Assembly (NCBI RefSeq): GCF_024868665.1
Contig: NC_079898.1
Coordinates: 11,552,597 to 11,616,596, forward strand
Direction of reading: 5' to 3'
Length of the DNA stretch: 64,000 nucleotides
Source: Triplophysa rosa
Taxonomy: Eukaryota; Chordata; Actinopteri; Cypriniformes; Nemacheilidae
Of the stretch, positions 24,938 through 37,303 are shown one piece after another. Under the pieces are notes generated by a model. That model made no database searches, was not told the DNA's origin, and saw only the letters and a list, made by a program, of their open reading frames with translations. Numbering within the stretch: the first letter of the stretch is position 1; each line of letters starts with the position of its first letter. A program made the position numbers and the translations under genes.

Positions 24938-25112
24938 CACTGTAAAAAAAGTAATTTTACAAAATGTTACTGTTTTTTTGTACAGATTTTATAGAAATTA
25001 CAGAAAAATACAGCAAATTTACAAGAAAAACATGTAATTTTATGGGAATCTTTTTACACTATATTTCTGCTGCCCCAGCTGCCGGAAAAATGTTGTTTAG
25101 TTTTTTACAGTG
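24938..25112. mobile_element. MITE with CACTGTAAAA ends and TA duplication
   Basis: Starts CACTGTAAAAAAAG, ends TTTTTTACAGTG, with TA on each side (24936-24937, 25113-25114). TA duplication points to a Tc1/mariner-mobilised element. Core 'gccccagctgccgg'. Confidence 0.8.
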
Positions 25113-25473
25113 TATGTGGTTTAAATAATCATTTGTGTCTATATCTATGAAGCAAGTTTACCAAGAATGTGTGTAGAGGAGCATATTTTCGTGTGCAATT
25201 ATACAAATCAGACAGAAGTACTTCCACAGTCCCAGGTCTGCCAGATAAAGGTGTGCTCCATCTTCCTGTGATTACCAGCCAATGATCAGGGGACAGAGAG
25301 AGGAAACGAGCTCATTGAGCTAAAGAAAAACAGCACATGATCTCCAGAGGAAATATCCAGAAAACACCTGCTTTCACAATGTCTCTTGCATTTCCATCTT
25401 TCTCCTTTCTAACTCTGGAGATAGGCTCAAGATGTGTGGGCTTATTAAGACTTTGTAGTTTTAATGGCTTCTT
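25113..25473. other. Intergenic, nothing recognised
   Basis: No ORF of note and no repeat recognised. Confidence 0.45.
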
Positions 25474-25759
25474 TTAAAGGACCAGTCAGTGAAATCTAGT
25501 GGCGAGGCTGCAAATTACAACCAATGGCTCACTCCACCACCCTCCCTCCTTTTCAATGCACTACGACGGATGACACAACATGGCGCATTCCATGCAACGG
25601 GACCTGCGGTGTATGTGGATAGAAATAGCTCAGTCTAAGGTATAAAAACATAACGATTTATTATGTAAGGTCTTTATACACCTCTGAACACATAGTTATG
25701 TATATTATATTGCATTTCTGTCAATAGATCCTCCAAATAATTACACACTGGACCTTTAA
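25474..25759. mobile_element. TTAA-flanked MITE
   Basis: TTAA at 25474-25477 and 25756-25759; termini AGGACCAGTCAGTG and, inverted, AGGTCCAGTGTGT. The segment 'atctagtggcgaggctgc' followed by an 'aaccaatggctcac' run is homologous to the head of the THAP-bearing element at 23333-23896. Confidence 0.75.
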
Positions 25760-26339
25760 CCAGAAAGAGGCTGTTTGGTTTAGGAATATGAGAGAGGGAT
25801 GTAGAGAGAAGTCTAATGAGAAAAAGGGAAACAGAATGTATGGAGAAGGATGGAGATGGAGAAAGAGGGAAGAGAGATACGGCTATAGAAAATGATTCAT
25901 TCTAGAGGTCCAGATGTGGGCTGTGTCATTTCTCTTGCAGGCATAAGCAGGGTGTAGCTTTGGTGTAAATTGGTTTTTAATGGCACAGAGGAAGACTTTG
26001 ACTTAATTATATATGGCGTCTCTGTTCGTTCTAGAATCTCATTTCATTACCTTAATGACCATGAGTCTGATGTAATAATTAATACTGATAATGTAGCTGT
26101 TATTCTGAGGCTGCGGTGACTCTACTAATAAATTGATGGATCTGATTACTAATTAACCCACTAATGTTCTTCCACTTACACCCAGGCACATGATTCAAAT
26201 GCTTATTCAGAGTGAGCGAGACACACTCAAACATAAAACATGTTGCACATTATGTAGATGTGTTTGTCAGATTCCATTTCAATTTAAATGAAATGTGTAA
26301 GCTATATTGAGAGAGAAAGAGAGTATAGAAAACGTCTTG
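25760..26339. other. Intergenic, nothing recognised
   Basis: A purine-rich stretch (25780-25890) but no gene. Confidence 0.45.
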
Positions 26340-26543
26340 GTTACGGATGTAACCTCAGTTCCCTGATGGAGGGAACGAGACGTTGTGTCGAGCCGACAGA
26401 ATGGGGTTCGCTCTTGAGAACCTATCAACTTCTGACTAGTTTAGAAAAGGCCAATGAAATTGGCGAATGAAATTTGCATGCCGGACTCCGCCCCTGGATA
26501 TCCGGGTATAAAAGGGAGACGGCGTGCTGCATTCATTCACCTT

Positions 26544-27364
26544 TAGGCCTGAGGAGCCTGAGCATCCCTCGACCGCTGCGGCGGGCAGCCAGCGTTGTGG
26601 CAAGAAGCACACATCCGTAACCAAGACGTTCCCTTTCTGTCGGTCTCTCGACGTTGTGTCGAGCCGACAGATGGGGTTCCTATGGAAAACGCCACAGCGC
26701 TGTGCCGCGTCACAATCTCTAGCGGAGCGATGCTGACTGGCCTGGGCGAGTCAGACGTAAGCGCCAGCGTGAAATTGTAACCGTCCACTGGAGAGGTAGA
26801 GGGTCCCAGAGCTTTTTGGGAAAAAGGTGGGAAGCCCCTGCCACCGGCCGTCACGGTCGGAGGCCTTGATTCTCTAACAGCGAGAAGCCGCCCGGCACCG
26901 TAAGGGCCACTGGGTAAGGATTATTCCCCCTGGGGGAAAAACGCTACAGAGAGCACCATCCTACCATAGGGAGGAATTAGTGCAGACACCACATGGTCTC
27001 ACCATCAGGGGAGAACTCATGGGAAAACGTGCGGACTGAAGGAGTTAACCACAAGGTGGAGGTCCACCTAGAGAGGTCATGGGTTGCCGAGGTGGGAACC
27101 ATTCATGAGGATACATCAGACGGAACCGCCCACGGGGGGGGGGGGTTACCACGTCTGGAGCACTAGGTCCGGTTAGAGCTATGTGGTAGATAACTCAACT
27201 GTTCCCCGGCCTAAGGAGGCAGGGCTGCTCTGCCCAGCCTGCCCCCAGGAGAGTGCTTAGTGATGGATGGAATGCCTGTTCTTTACCCAGTGGGGAAAAA
27301 AGGGAGGCGTAATAGCCGCTGATCCCCCTAGAGGAAGGGGGAAGAGCTTTCGCAGGTGTACGCC
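26544..27364. other. DIRS 3'-side interior, no protein domain recognised
   Basis: Non-coding or badly decayed interior between the left inverted arm and the RNase H remnant. It contains the internal copy of the terminal motif and a G11 run near 27136. The tyrosine recombinase expected here was not found. Confidence 0.55.
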
Positions 27365-28210
27365 CTACCGGCTGCTGGTCCTACACATTGCCCTGCAGGA
27401 CGCGGGCTGACACCGGTTCCACGCGTAGGTATTAGAACCTCGCGAAGGAGCTTCTGAAGCGCTGCGTGCGGTCCATGTAGAGGCGCAACATGCGTACTGG
27501 ACACAACACGGATGGGGTTGGGCTTTCCCATGAGGCAACAGGTCCCCCACCTGGCTGAACTGCTCCCATATGAGCCGGACTGCGCGGAGATGGAGTCGCC
27601 ACTCTCCGTGAGGCGTCGACTGACGAGAGAGCGCATCGGCTGTCTGGTTCAGGTCGCCTGGGATATGTGTGGCTTGCAGGGAGCTGATCACCTGCTGACT
27701 CCACAGGAGGAGGCGTCGGGCGAGTTGTGTTAGTTGCGATTCGTAGTCGATTGATATACGCCACGGCAGTTGTGCTGTCTGACTGGACCAGCACGTGCTC
27801 GCCCTGCACGAGAGGCTGCAGCCTCTTCAGTGCAAGTAGCACAGCCAACAACTCTAGGCAGTTGATATGCCAACGCAGGCGGGGGCTCGTCCACCGCCCT
27901 GACACTGCGTGCCCGTTGCACACGACACCTCACCCCTGCAGGGAGGCAACCGTCGTCACACGACATGCCTTGCTGCCCTAGGGGGATCCTGTCCACCAAA
28001 AAGGTCATTGAAGACCAGGGGGTTGGGGTGCGTCAGCAGAGAGGCGTGATGACCATACGCCTGCTGCCGGTGTGCCACGCTCTCCAGGGAACCCAACTCT
28101 GTAGCCAGTGTTGGGGCGGTCGCATGTGCATCAACCCGTGGGGGACCACCCCCACCGAGGATGCCATGTGCCCAGGAGCCTCTGAATTGTTTCAGGGGGA
28201 CCGCTGACTG
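27365..28210 (-). pseudogene. DIRS pol remnant: RT thumb and RNase H
   Basis: Minus-strand pieces in different frames: AVPLKQF (near 28198), typical of the segment after the RT domain; CNGHAVSGRWTSPRLRWH then INCLELLAVLLALKRLQPL (27.8-27.92 kb) with a VQSDSTTAVAYINR block, the RNase H core; then THIPGDLNQTADALSRQ and GEWRLHLRAV (27.5-27.68 kb), the usual end of DIRS RNase H. At least two frameshifts separate these. RT fingers and palm, including the YxDD motif, are missing. Confidence 0.8.
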
Positions 28211-29044
28211 CCTGAAGTGCTTCAGTGACATCTTCGATGTCTCTTCCGGTGGGGCCGCCTGAGTGTGGGGGCGCCAGAGCCGGAGGGCGTCGAAGAGGAC
28301 CAGAGCTGCTGGGAAGCAGACGTTGCAAGGGATACGATGGCCGAGGGCAGCTGAGTCGCAGCGGCGGAGGATATGCTTGATATGTATCACCAAACAGCCC
28401 CCCCCTTGCGAGATGGGTGCGTCGAGAAAGCAGACCTTCTTGGCGTTACTCATCTGTGCAAGGTTCGGCCAGAGGTGTCTCTCATGGACCACAAGTGTGG
28501 AAATCGCCCGACCCAGGGCCCGCGCGTTCACCTTGGTCGCCCGTAGAGCGAGGTCGGTGGTGGCGCGGAGTACCTGCATAAGCGCTGGGTCGGTCTTTAC
28601 CCTCGTGGAGCTCTCTCAACGCCTTGGCCTGGCAGGAGCCATAGCGTGGAGAGAGGAGGCAGCTTGGTCCGCCGCAATGTGAGCTCTCGACACCAGGGAT
28701 GCCGAGACCCAAGGTCGAGCCCCCCAGATGGCCACCACCTCCGGGCATGAGTGCACCGCGGAGGCACACTCCACCTGGGGGACATCGACGTATCCTCTAG
28801 CTGCCTCAGCCTCGAGGGAAGAGAGGGTGACAGAACTTTGTTTGACGTGAACGTGCTGGAAAGGGGCATTGCAGGTCTTACTAAGTTCCTCATGCACTTC
28901 CAGTAAACACGGCCCTGGGGGCGGGCGCGGCTTGGAGCCGCGTTCAACCCTGAGGCGCCATGTAGCTAGCCGCGAGCGCCGGGAGAGGCAGTGCGGGCAC
29001 TGCAACCCGATGCTCACGGCGGCCCGGGAAAGCATGGCTGACAT
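28211..29044 (-). pseudogene. DIRS gag remnant
   Basis: Minus-strand gag-like segments in three frames: LLEVHEELSKTCNAPF and AARGYVDVPQVECASAVH (28.75-28.92 kb), QAKALRELHEGKD (about 28.6 kb), then ATDLALRATKVNARALGRA, ERHLWPNLAQM and CFLDAPISQ (28.4-28.57 kb). These are in the order found in DIRS gag. Two frameshifts break the ORF. The gag C-terminus joins directly to the pol thumb region, so an internal deletion of over 1 kb has occurred relative to a full element. Confidence 0.8.
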
Positions 29045-29673
29045 CTCGACGTCCGCTTCTTCCTGGGCTCGATCCCCCGAGGGAGGGGGCCCGAGGAATC
29101 GTCGGAGTCGGGTGGCAGTATGTCACCCCCCGATGCTGCAACATCTCATCCTCACGCATCGTGTCCGAATACGTGGTTGAGGAACAAGACGGTGGGACTG
29201 TCTCCTGGGGAACGGACAGACGAGCGAGACGAGGTGCAGGAAGGGACCGTCCGCTGCACCACGTCATAAGATTCCAGCAGTAAATCGGCGTAGAGATTGA
29301 AGTCTCGAAGTCGATCAGTGTGAAGGCTCCGAAGAACAGAAGGTGAATGAATGCAGCACGCCGTCTCCCTTCTATACCCGGATATCCGGGGGCGGAGTCC
29401 GGCATGCAAATTTCATTCGCCAATTTCATTGGCCTTTTCTAAACTAGTCAGAAGTTGATAGGTTCTCAAGAGCGTACCCCATCTGTCGGCTCGACACAAC
29501 GTTGAGAGACCGACAGAAAGGGAACTGAGTTAGTAGAATGTGAATGAATCTTTGTGCGTGCGTGTTAATGAGGCTGTGTCTTACTTCCTGTATTTTCAGT
29601 ATGTACTGATCAACTTAATAAAGAACTCAACTGTCTGTAGGTATGCTTGTGTGTAGTATATATACACTACCGG

Positions 29674-30272
29674 CAGTGTTGGGCAAGTTACTCGGAAAAG
29701 TGATTAATTACTAGTTACTAATTACATATTCAATAGTGTAATTAGATTACTGTACAAATTACTCTCTCCAAAAAGTATTTGATTACTTATTACTTTATAC
29801 GTCCTATATCAACCATATATCTGCAGATGGGGTGCCAGAAAAAACCCAAATATTTCCGGGTTGAAGTGGAAAATATCGAATTTCCGGTAGCACGTGAAGG
29901 CTCACATGCCCCCCCACAGGGTTGTTGTGCCCCCCCCCACATGACACAGTTTTAAATTCATGTAATGCATACTGAAAATAATTAATAAAAAGTTTTAGCG
30001 TTTAAAGAATTTTAAATAAAGTGGAAATTAACATGGTAGCTATAGCCTATGTGTTTACTTTGTAAAAAAGATTAATCTAGTCCGGTTGTTGTGATGATGC
30101 ATCATTACGCAGCGTATTAATGTATGTATAGGCCTACATGTGGAGGGAAGCCGCTAACAATTAACAAAGTTACAGACGCTCTATGCCTCATAAACGGAAG
30201 GCTCAGTTAGTTCAGCTTTGGAAAAGGAAAATTTACAACCGAATGGAAGGACACAGTTTTAAGGAGGTTTAA
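29674..30272 (+). mobile_element. hAT-like 5' end
   Basis: Begins CAGTGTTGGGCAAGTTACT, a common fish hAT terminus, followed by 'attactagttactaattac'. No matching right end was found, so it is truncated or interrupted. A 29-codon ORF beginning MPHKRKAQLVQLWKRK lies at 30183-30272 and resembles the basic start of some hAT transposases; this last point is weak. Confidence 0.5.
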
Positions 30273-31100
30273 TGTTCGCATGCGGCGCCTTCAGCTTTTT
30301 TAAAAGGTACGTGTGTTTCATTACTTTTAGCAAGCCTTGGTGCGAAGGAGCATTATATCACAGCATAGGTTAGAATTGTCAACCTGTTGTTTTTGTTGTG
30401 ACTGTGTGTGGTAATATTGTTTCATTTGTGTTATTCTTGTTCACTTGTACAGAAAATAGCATCCTGCACGAGTTGTAAGTGTGCCTTTGCACAGATGTGG
30501 TAGTTTTGACTTTTTTTGTATTAATGATGCTGATTGTGTGCCCTCCCACTGGGAGCCACTTGCCCCCCGTTAGTCGTGGTCTGGCACCGACTCTGCTCGA
30601 ATGCATTATAAATCGTTTGGATAAGAACGCTGTTACCAAATGTTTAAATGTACAGTACATGCTTTGTCTGAACCATTGTATGTCGGTGGGACAGGACCCA
30701 CCCACTTTTTAAGAATGATTTTCGACCCACTCACCTTTACTGGCTCTAATTTTGCATGTATGTCATTCAGAGTATTGAACAAGTATTGTTGTACATTATA
30801 CAATTATAATTGACTTTAAATGATTTGATTTAAATTATTAAATGGATGACAACTAATTGGGACAATAAGACGTTCTCCCTACTACCCCTAAACCTTACTA
30901 TACACTTGATTATTAAATACATGTTAGTTAGCCATTTTGCAAACATTTTTGTCATTTTGTTGAAAATAAATGCCTGTATGATGAGTTCAACAAAAGTTGG
31001 TAAAGTGGCTCTGTTTTTACACTAAATGTTTTTTTCTGGGGTAGGACCCACCCACATTTTTTGAAACTCATGTATCCTCCACAAAAAATAATTTAGTTGT
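30273..31100. other. Intergenic or decayed hAT interior
   Basis: 'ggacaggacccacccac' (about 30690) and 'gtaggacccacccacatttt' (about 31043) are a short direct repeat about 350 bp apart. No coding domain recognised. Confidence 0.35.
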
Positions 31101-32813
31101 GTAACCGGATGGTATTATTCTCTGGATAGGTTTAGATAGACTACGCCACCCTGGGAATTGCATCCAAGGAAATACAATAAAACAACAGAACACAGGTTCG
31201 GTGGTGCAAGGAGAAGACAGAGACGTGTAATTGCATACAACAAAAAACGTTTATTTCAAAAAGAAAAATAAAGCAACCCCAAATTATCATAATCAAATAT
31301 GCACAAAGTTTATTATAACAGTCATTTTAAAAACACACGATTTAAAATAGACATCCTCAAACATGCATAAAGGTTACTCCGGTCACAATCAAATGTGGAA
31401 AGCTAAATTGGACCATACACAAGGACAAGTTAATTACTAGAAACTACAAGGCTAAAGCTTACCTCAGGGGTGGCAAACTAGCTGAAAAGAATCGTGCTCA
31501 ACCACACACACATGTGCACAGCAAACACTAGTAAGAGGTGCTAACAACCTGGTGCTCCAAACTCACAACCGTGTGCTCCACCCACGTGACTAGGCTCCCC
31601 TTCAGCACACTCAGTCTTGATTGGAACTAGGAAAAACCAGAATAGAGGGATTAACAAGTCCAATGCAAATATTAATCATTAATCAATCATCAATTAATAT
31701 GAATTAATCACTTACTCAATACGCAAACCAAAAAGGACTAAGGCAATCATTCAGTAAATGACCACATCAGTTGACAATGTATTCAGCGTCCTACCTCATA
31801 CCGGCCCAAAATGAAACGACAATATAAGTTAAATGTCGCAGAGATAAGGATGCGCTACCAACTCAGCCTTTACTGCCCGGTACCGACTGATTACACGGGA
31901 CTCTCAAAACAGAAATAACTAAATGAAAATCACACTCAAAATATAAGTATATCGAAAACTATAAAAACAAAACAAAACCAACCAAAACAAAACAGCAGCG
32001 CGACCCGCCGTTCACACGTGAGCTGCGGGAGGCTGCAAACAAACATACCAATGAATAAAATTAGGGCTGTGCAATTAATCGAAAATTAATCGTAATCGTC
32101 AATTTTGGCCTTCAACAATTACAAAAACAAAATAATCGAGGTAAAACGATTATTGTGCCACATTCCATTTAGCAAGGATCCTCTCTTTTCTTGTGGTATA
32201 AATCCACAGCGCACCCCTTTCCTTTACAGTGGTTCAGCTGTGCTATTTCTTTACATTTATTTTTCAGTTGAATTCACAGTTTAAAAGCAAAGTTATTTAT
32301 TTTCTATGTTGTTTTAAAAGTTAATGAGTAATCGTGTTAAATTCTCAATATTGGCCAAAATAATCGTGGTTATGTTTTTTGTCATAATCGAACAGCCATA
32401 AATAAAATACTCATCAGATTGATATAAAGATAACTAAATCCTACATACTCGAATCCACGGGCGAACAAACATCCAAGTAGGATGCCTTCATAACTGTTCC
32501 ACTAAAAACACAATAAACAACACTTAAGTGCACTAGAAAAACTTAACCAGAACCATAGCATTGCTATCGCAATCGCAATCCTACCTACCTACCTACCTAC
32601 AAGCGTTCATCGGGCGCTTGACGCAACTCCCTATAGAGGCTTCACTGGAACGGCTGAACCACAGTCACTGAAGACCGGAAGAGGGGCGGGCATAACACCT
32701 ACGTTCGAATGCTTCCTGCTAATGCGCTTAACTACACCAGCCCTTATTACCCTAATTGCTCATTCAAGCATGGATCAACAATTAAAGGGAAGCCCCACCC
32801 CATACTGCTACAT
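31101..32813 (-). mobile_element. LTR-like element with nested hAT MITE
   Basis: Read on the minus strand, it runs from TGTAGCAGTATGGGGTGGGG to CCATCCGGTTACA, i.e. TG..CA ends, with an AATAAA about 150 bp before the 3' end (31249-31256, minus). This is the organisation of a long LTR. A 5-bp duplication was not found, so it may be truncated or mis-bounded. Contains a (CCTA)n tract near 32581-32600 and the MITE at 32062-32400. Confidence 0.45.
32062..32400. mobile_element. hAT MITE with 8-bp target duplication
   Basis: Ends TAGGGCTGTGCAATTAATCG and the inverse TATGGCTGTTCGATTATG; flanked by the 8-bp repeat AATAAAAT at 32054-32061 and 32401-32408. No coding. Confidence 0.85.
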
Positions 32814-35699
32814 TCGCATCTTAAACAAGTACAATTTAACCACACAGAATAACTTGATTGATACCTATAGGAAATTAATACAGAGCTGAGACTACTGTAC
32901 TCTTACTGGTACCCTAACTAGATTAAACAAAATGTTAAACAAATATATAGGGAATTGGAAAAAAGTTTCTGTGCAGTTCTGCGGCCGCAGGTTCTGTGTG
33001 GGTACGAGTGGGTGAATGGATGACTTTACTTACAGGACAATTTCAGCACACACAGCACAAATGAGGTTTCCACAGGATCTAAAGCAGTATAACCATGGTC
33101 CTATGTGTATACAGTATGTGTGTGTGTACATAATTTAGCATCTGTAGGCAGCCATGCTCAAATCCTATTACAGAGTTTATCTCCAAAGCACCAAATCACT
33201 CATCCATCTCTGTTCCACCAGAACAAAAGTAATAAGGAGAAGATCCACAGCCTCTGAACATCAGAGACCCTGCCATCGACCTGCTGTACTTTCATTAGTC
33301 ACAATAATCTCATTCTGCTTCCAGAGACCTCATACTGTATTCAGTACACAGCCATACGAAAATAATTCACCTGATAGCTCTGATCGTTTCAAATACAATT
33401 TCATAGGTTCACAATCTTATAGCGTATTAAAGTAGCTACTGTAAAGTAATAGACAGGTGCATCTTTCAGTCTGTGCAAGAGGGATCTGAGAATTTGTTAT
33501 TTATGTTCAAAGCTTCGCACCTGATGCATCTACCGTATGAAGATAAAGAGAGAGACGGACTGGAGGAAAGGAATCCAGTGAAAACTAAGGAATGAGGTAA
33601 GAATCTATTTATACACCCTATAACCGTGATTTATGGAGTAATTTAAACATGTTCCTTCCAAAAAAGAAAAAGAAATGAAAAAGGAACAGGAGAAGGATTG
33701 GGCTGAACAATTCACTGCGTGTAGGTTTGTATCTAATAAGCACACCATAAAAAATGTTTGATATTGGAGAATATTTCCAGCATGTCCACATAAGATAAAC
33801 AACTAAAAAAAGAATGAAAATCCTGCACACTTTTCAGAGCTGATTCTTGTTTATTTTAATTGTTCAACCCCATTTTCATGCATAAAAGCCCAATTAGTGC
33901 CCTCCATATAACTCCATAAACACAACCAAGCCAAGTTGCATCCCTGCTGTTTGAGGAATGTGAAGAATATTAATAAAAGCCAGAGTGTATGTTAGAGAGA
34001 GATACATGCGGAAAAATGCATGTGTATGCGGAAATACACGTAATAGAACAAATAAAGCGGTGAATTTACATTCATGAATACAGAATATAAACAACAAAGT
34101 TCAAAACCCCATTATATGAGCATGAAGAAAAAAAAGAACGGTTTACTTTTTCAATGGTTTGTATTTCATGCCAGAAGACTTGATAGAGAATTGAAAAAAG
34201 CAAGACTTGATCTAGATAGCACAACAAAACAATATGACATGTGTTTGAATTTGTCAGCGCACGTGAGGCATCTATTCCTACAGATAACCGTAATGCCATC
34301 CTGAGAAATAATTGACGAATTAATCAAATGCATAACAGGTTTACGTTGAAACTGAAATGCTCTTTGCTGAAACAGAGGGGGGATTGAATAATGAGTATGT
34401 AATGGAATTTACCGGCTGCTTTTAAGAGGGTGTTAACTGTGGGTGTTATGAGTGCATGGTGTCTGAATCATGATTTAACAAAAAAAGGAAGGAATAAACT
34501 GTAGCTGTGCGTGGTTTAATGATTTCTATGTAAATTTGGAGCCAGCTAGAATTGATTTGCATTTGCTTATCCTCAGGGTGAGCTCAGGATGGGCCAAACA
34601 CTTCAATCCACTGTGAAGCTGGTCCTGCATTTTGGTGAAATGTACAGTTTTACCTGTGTGTGAACAAAGTAGTTCACGCTCCGCACATGCCACGAATTGA
34701 AATGAAAGTTCAATAAGTTAAAGGGATGTTTTTGCTTGAATGGACACAATGTTGTATCAGCACCTAAAGAACTGTTCAACATATATAAATTTAATACATA
34801 ACACACAACAAAATCTTCTCATAACAGATAATGCCATTGTGTGTAGAAGATAAGGTGTGCGATTGTGTAAATCTGAAAAGAGAGGAACAAGTGAATGTGT
34901 GTTTGCATGTGAAGAACAAGGCTTTCTCTCTGAGACAGAAAAATCAAGTTTCTTGAGGAGGCCAACAAACGCCCCCAGCGGAGTAAATGACCAGAGATGA
35001 GGGCTGGGAGGGGTCGGGGTCTATTGCTGCTCAGTCGAGCATTCCTTATGAAATCATCAACCAAATCCTCACTGAAATGCAACTGTTGTCAATGAACTCC
35101 ATTCTGCTCCACCCCTTCCTCTACGAGCCTGAAAGGGGGTCAGTTACTCACCTCCTTTTAAGGCTGGATTAGGATGCCAGCACATGTATTGTGAGATACT
35201 AGGTGTGTGTTCATGAAGCTCATTTCACACATGAGTGTGTGCTATTGTTTGTGATGTGTGAGAGTGAGTTAGAATATGACAGGAAGGGAGAAAGAGAGAT
35301 GGAGAGAGAGAACAAGCTAATCTTGGCCTCTTAGCTTAGTTAAATATGGCCACTTGTGTGAGCGTGTGTTTCAGTGTGTGTGGTTAGCATGGACCCGGGA
35401 TTCCGAGCCCGGAGCCACTTTACATGAGAAAACCAGGCTTATCCCAAATATTTATCCGTGCTGAGAGAGACGTTCCTTGGACCTTTTATCCCTGCAGGAA
35501 TCCTATTCTTTGTTTTCTCTTTCTTTTTCTCGTTCTCTCTCACCACCTCATTTTCAGCACTCTTTCTTCATATACCTGTTTAATACAAATTAACAAATGT
35601 GACAAAAACTTATTTAAAGGAATGTTCTCAACTAATGTCATGACCACGTGCAGTCATACATGAATGATATAGAAAAGAGGCAAAACTAAGAAAATTAAC
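32814..35699. other. Intergenic, nothing recognised
   Basis: AT-rich, with many 60-90-codon ORFs on both strands and no domain or family resemblance. Confidence 0.45.
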
Positions 35700-36081
35700 C
35701 ACTGTAAATAAAAACTGTTATTTTACAGAGTTTTCAAGTATTTTTGAAATGCGGTAAAAATGTTGAATTACAGAACGGCGTGTTTTTTCAAGCGGGGGCG
35801 CGTTGGTTACCATGATAACCTGAAAAATGCCAAAAAATGTCTCCTACCGAATTATGACTCCCCCGTTCCCCACTAACATTAGGTGTTCGGATGCAGTGTG
35901 GGGGAGGGGTTAGGATTAGCTAGTCCCGCAGCAGTTTCAATGAGTGGAGTCGTAATCTGGCGGGGTGTCAAAATTCGGCACAACACCGCCGCTGAGCCTG
36001 CCGAAAGAACGCCAGCTGCTGGCGTTTTTAAAAAAACACACCGTACGCCGGCAGAAACGCCTCGGTGGACACAGCCCCTAA
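35700..36081. mobile_element. Two abutting MITE fragments
   Basis: 35700-35774 is a fragment of the CACTGTAAA/TTTACAG family. 35775-36081 is a GC-richer block ending 'cacagcccctaaaa' with an inner inverted repeat: ACGGCGTGTTTTTTC at 35775 against AAAAAAACACACCGT near 36028-36045, plus the hairpin CGCCAGCTGCTGGCG. Confidence 0.6.
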
Positions 36082-36173
36082 AAGTATGAAAACTTTTTAT
36101 TATAGTAGACCATATTAATTTTCCAAAGAAATTACTGAATTATGTTGACCTACATCAGAAGTCCCTCCCTTTA

Positions 36174-36445
36174 CACTACTGGTCAAACGTTTTTGAACAC
36201 TCACTCATTCATATTTTTTTTCCACATTTTAGAAAAATAGAAAGCTCATCAAAACTGTAGAATAACACAAAAGGAACTATGAAGATTGTTTCTACTAAAA
36301 AATCCAAACAATATTTTTTATATAATTTAGCGTCTTCAAAGTAGTCACCTTTTCTCTAAAATTTGCAAAAATGTTCTCTTGCCATTTTCTCAAGCATCTT
36401 CTTGGGGTTTCACGCCAAGATGCTTTTTAAACAATATTAAAAGAG
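36174..36445 (-). mobile_element. Tc1-like transposon, 3' end
   Basis: Terminus CACTACTGGTCAAACG after a TA, the fish Tc1 inverted-repeat tip. On the minus strand the interior translates GDYFEDAKLYKKY (about 36312-36350), the end of a Tc1-family transposase as I remember it. No catalytic DDE part is present, so the copy is dead. Confidence 0.7.
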
Positions 36446-37233
36446 TCCCATAGTCATAATTTATAACACAATCATAACACACAATTTACTTGCTTTTACA
36501 AAAAATGTAATCTTAACATTTTGGCCTTGCCCCATAGACTTTCCCTGTAAGTGCACGACTGTTAAATGTGTATATCACTGGCTGGCTTTACTCTGGGTTA
36601 CAGTTTAATGAGATTTACTCACTGTAAATCAAAGCGTGTTCTGTTCGTTGTTTACTTGAACTATATGTTTGGAAGCAGGAGTTCTTTATGTCTCATCGGC
36701 GGAACAGACTGAGTACAGTGATCACGGCTTTGTTTAAAGGAGTTAATGGGATGAGATTGGTGCTAAATCAAGGGTGTTGTCATGGATACGACCTATGACA
36801 GTGTAATTTCAGTATTTTCTGAGAAGCTCTGTGGGTATTCTCTCTCATGCTGCTGTAGCCATGACAACTCAACGCTGGGCATACTGTAATTCAATGGAGT
36901 CTGCAGGACCTTGTGTGTGAGCCACAGCTGTTGTGTGTTTGTTGACTCGTGCAGTATTGTTCAAAGTTATCAAGGCCAAACTAAGGTAAAAGCGTTTGCA
37001 TTATATTTCAACATACAATCATTCAAAAAAAAGGAATAAAAACACATATTTACACATTCGCACCGTGACCCTGAGATGAAGATGTAAACGTTCTCCATTC
37101 AGACGAGAGAAAGGCTTGGCAAGGAGAGGGAGGAGCCGAGCCGTCACCCACGGCGACCAGAGCAGGGAGTCATGGGAAAGATAAGTTGTGAGAGTGAGGT
37201 GATGAGGTGAACATCTTTTCGCACAATTAATCT

Positions 37234-37234
37234 G

Positions 37235-37299
<65 letters not shown>
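37234..37299. repeat. (CA)n microsatellite
   Basis: CA tract with two CG interruptions. Confidence 0.97.

Positions 37300-37303
<4 letters not shown>

Larger units (their letters stand above)
26340..29529 (-). mobile_element. DIRS-type tyrosine-recombinase retrotransposon, degenerate deletion derivative
   Basis: A 3.2-kb GC-rich element in AT-rich surroundings. Its ends (26340-26543 and 29340-29529) are inverted copies of each other over about 190 bp, sharing 'ttgtgtcgagccgacag' and 'tgcatgccggactccgcccc'. No target duplication is seen, as expected for DIRS. A further copy of the tip motif lies at about 26637-26697, like the DIRS internal complementary region. Minus-strand coding remnants include gag and RNase H, both frameshifted; the reverse-transcriptase core and the recombinase and methyltransferase regions are not recognised. 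It is non-autonomous and old, but the arms are still well matched. Confidence 0.87.
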
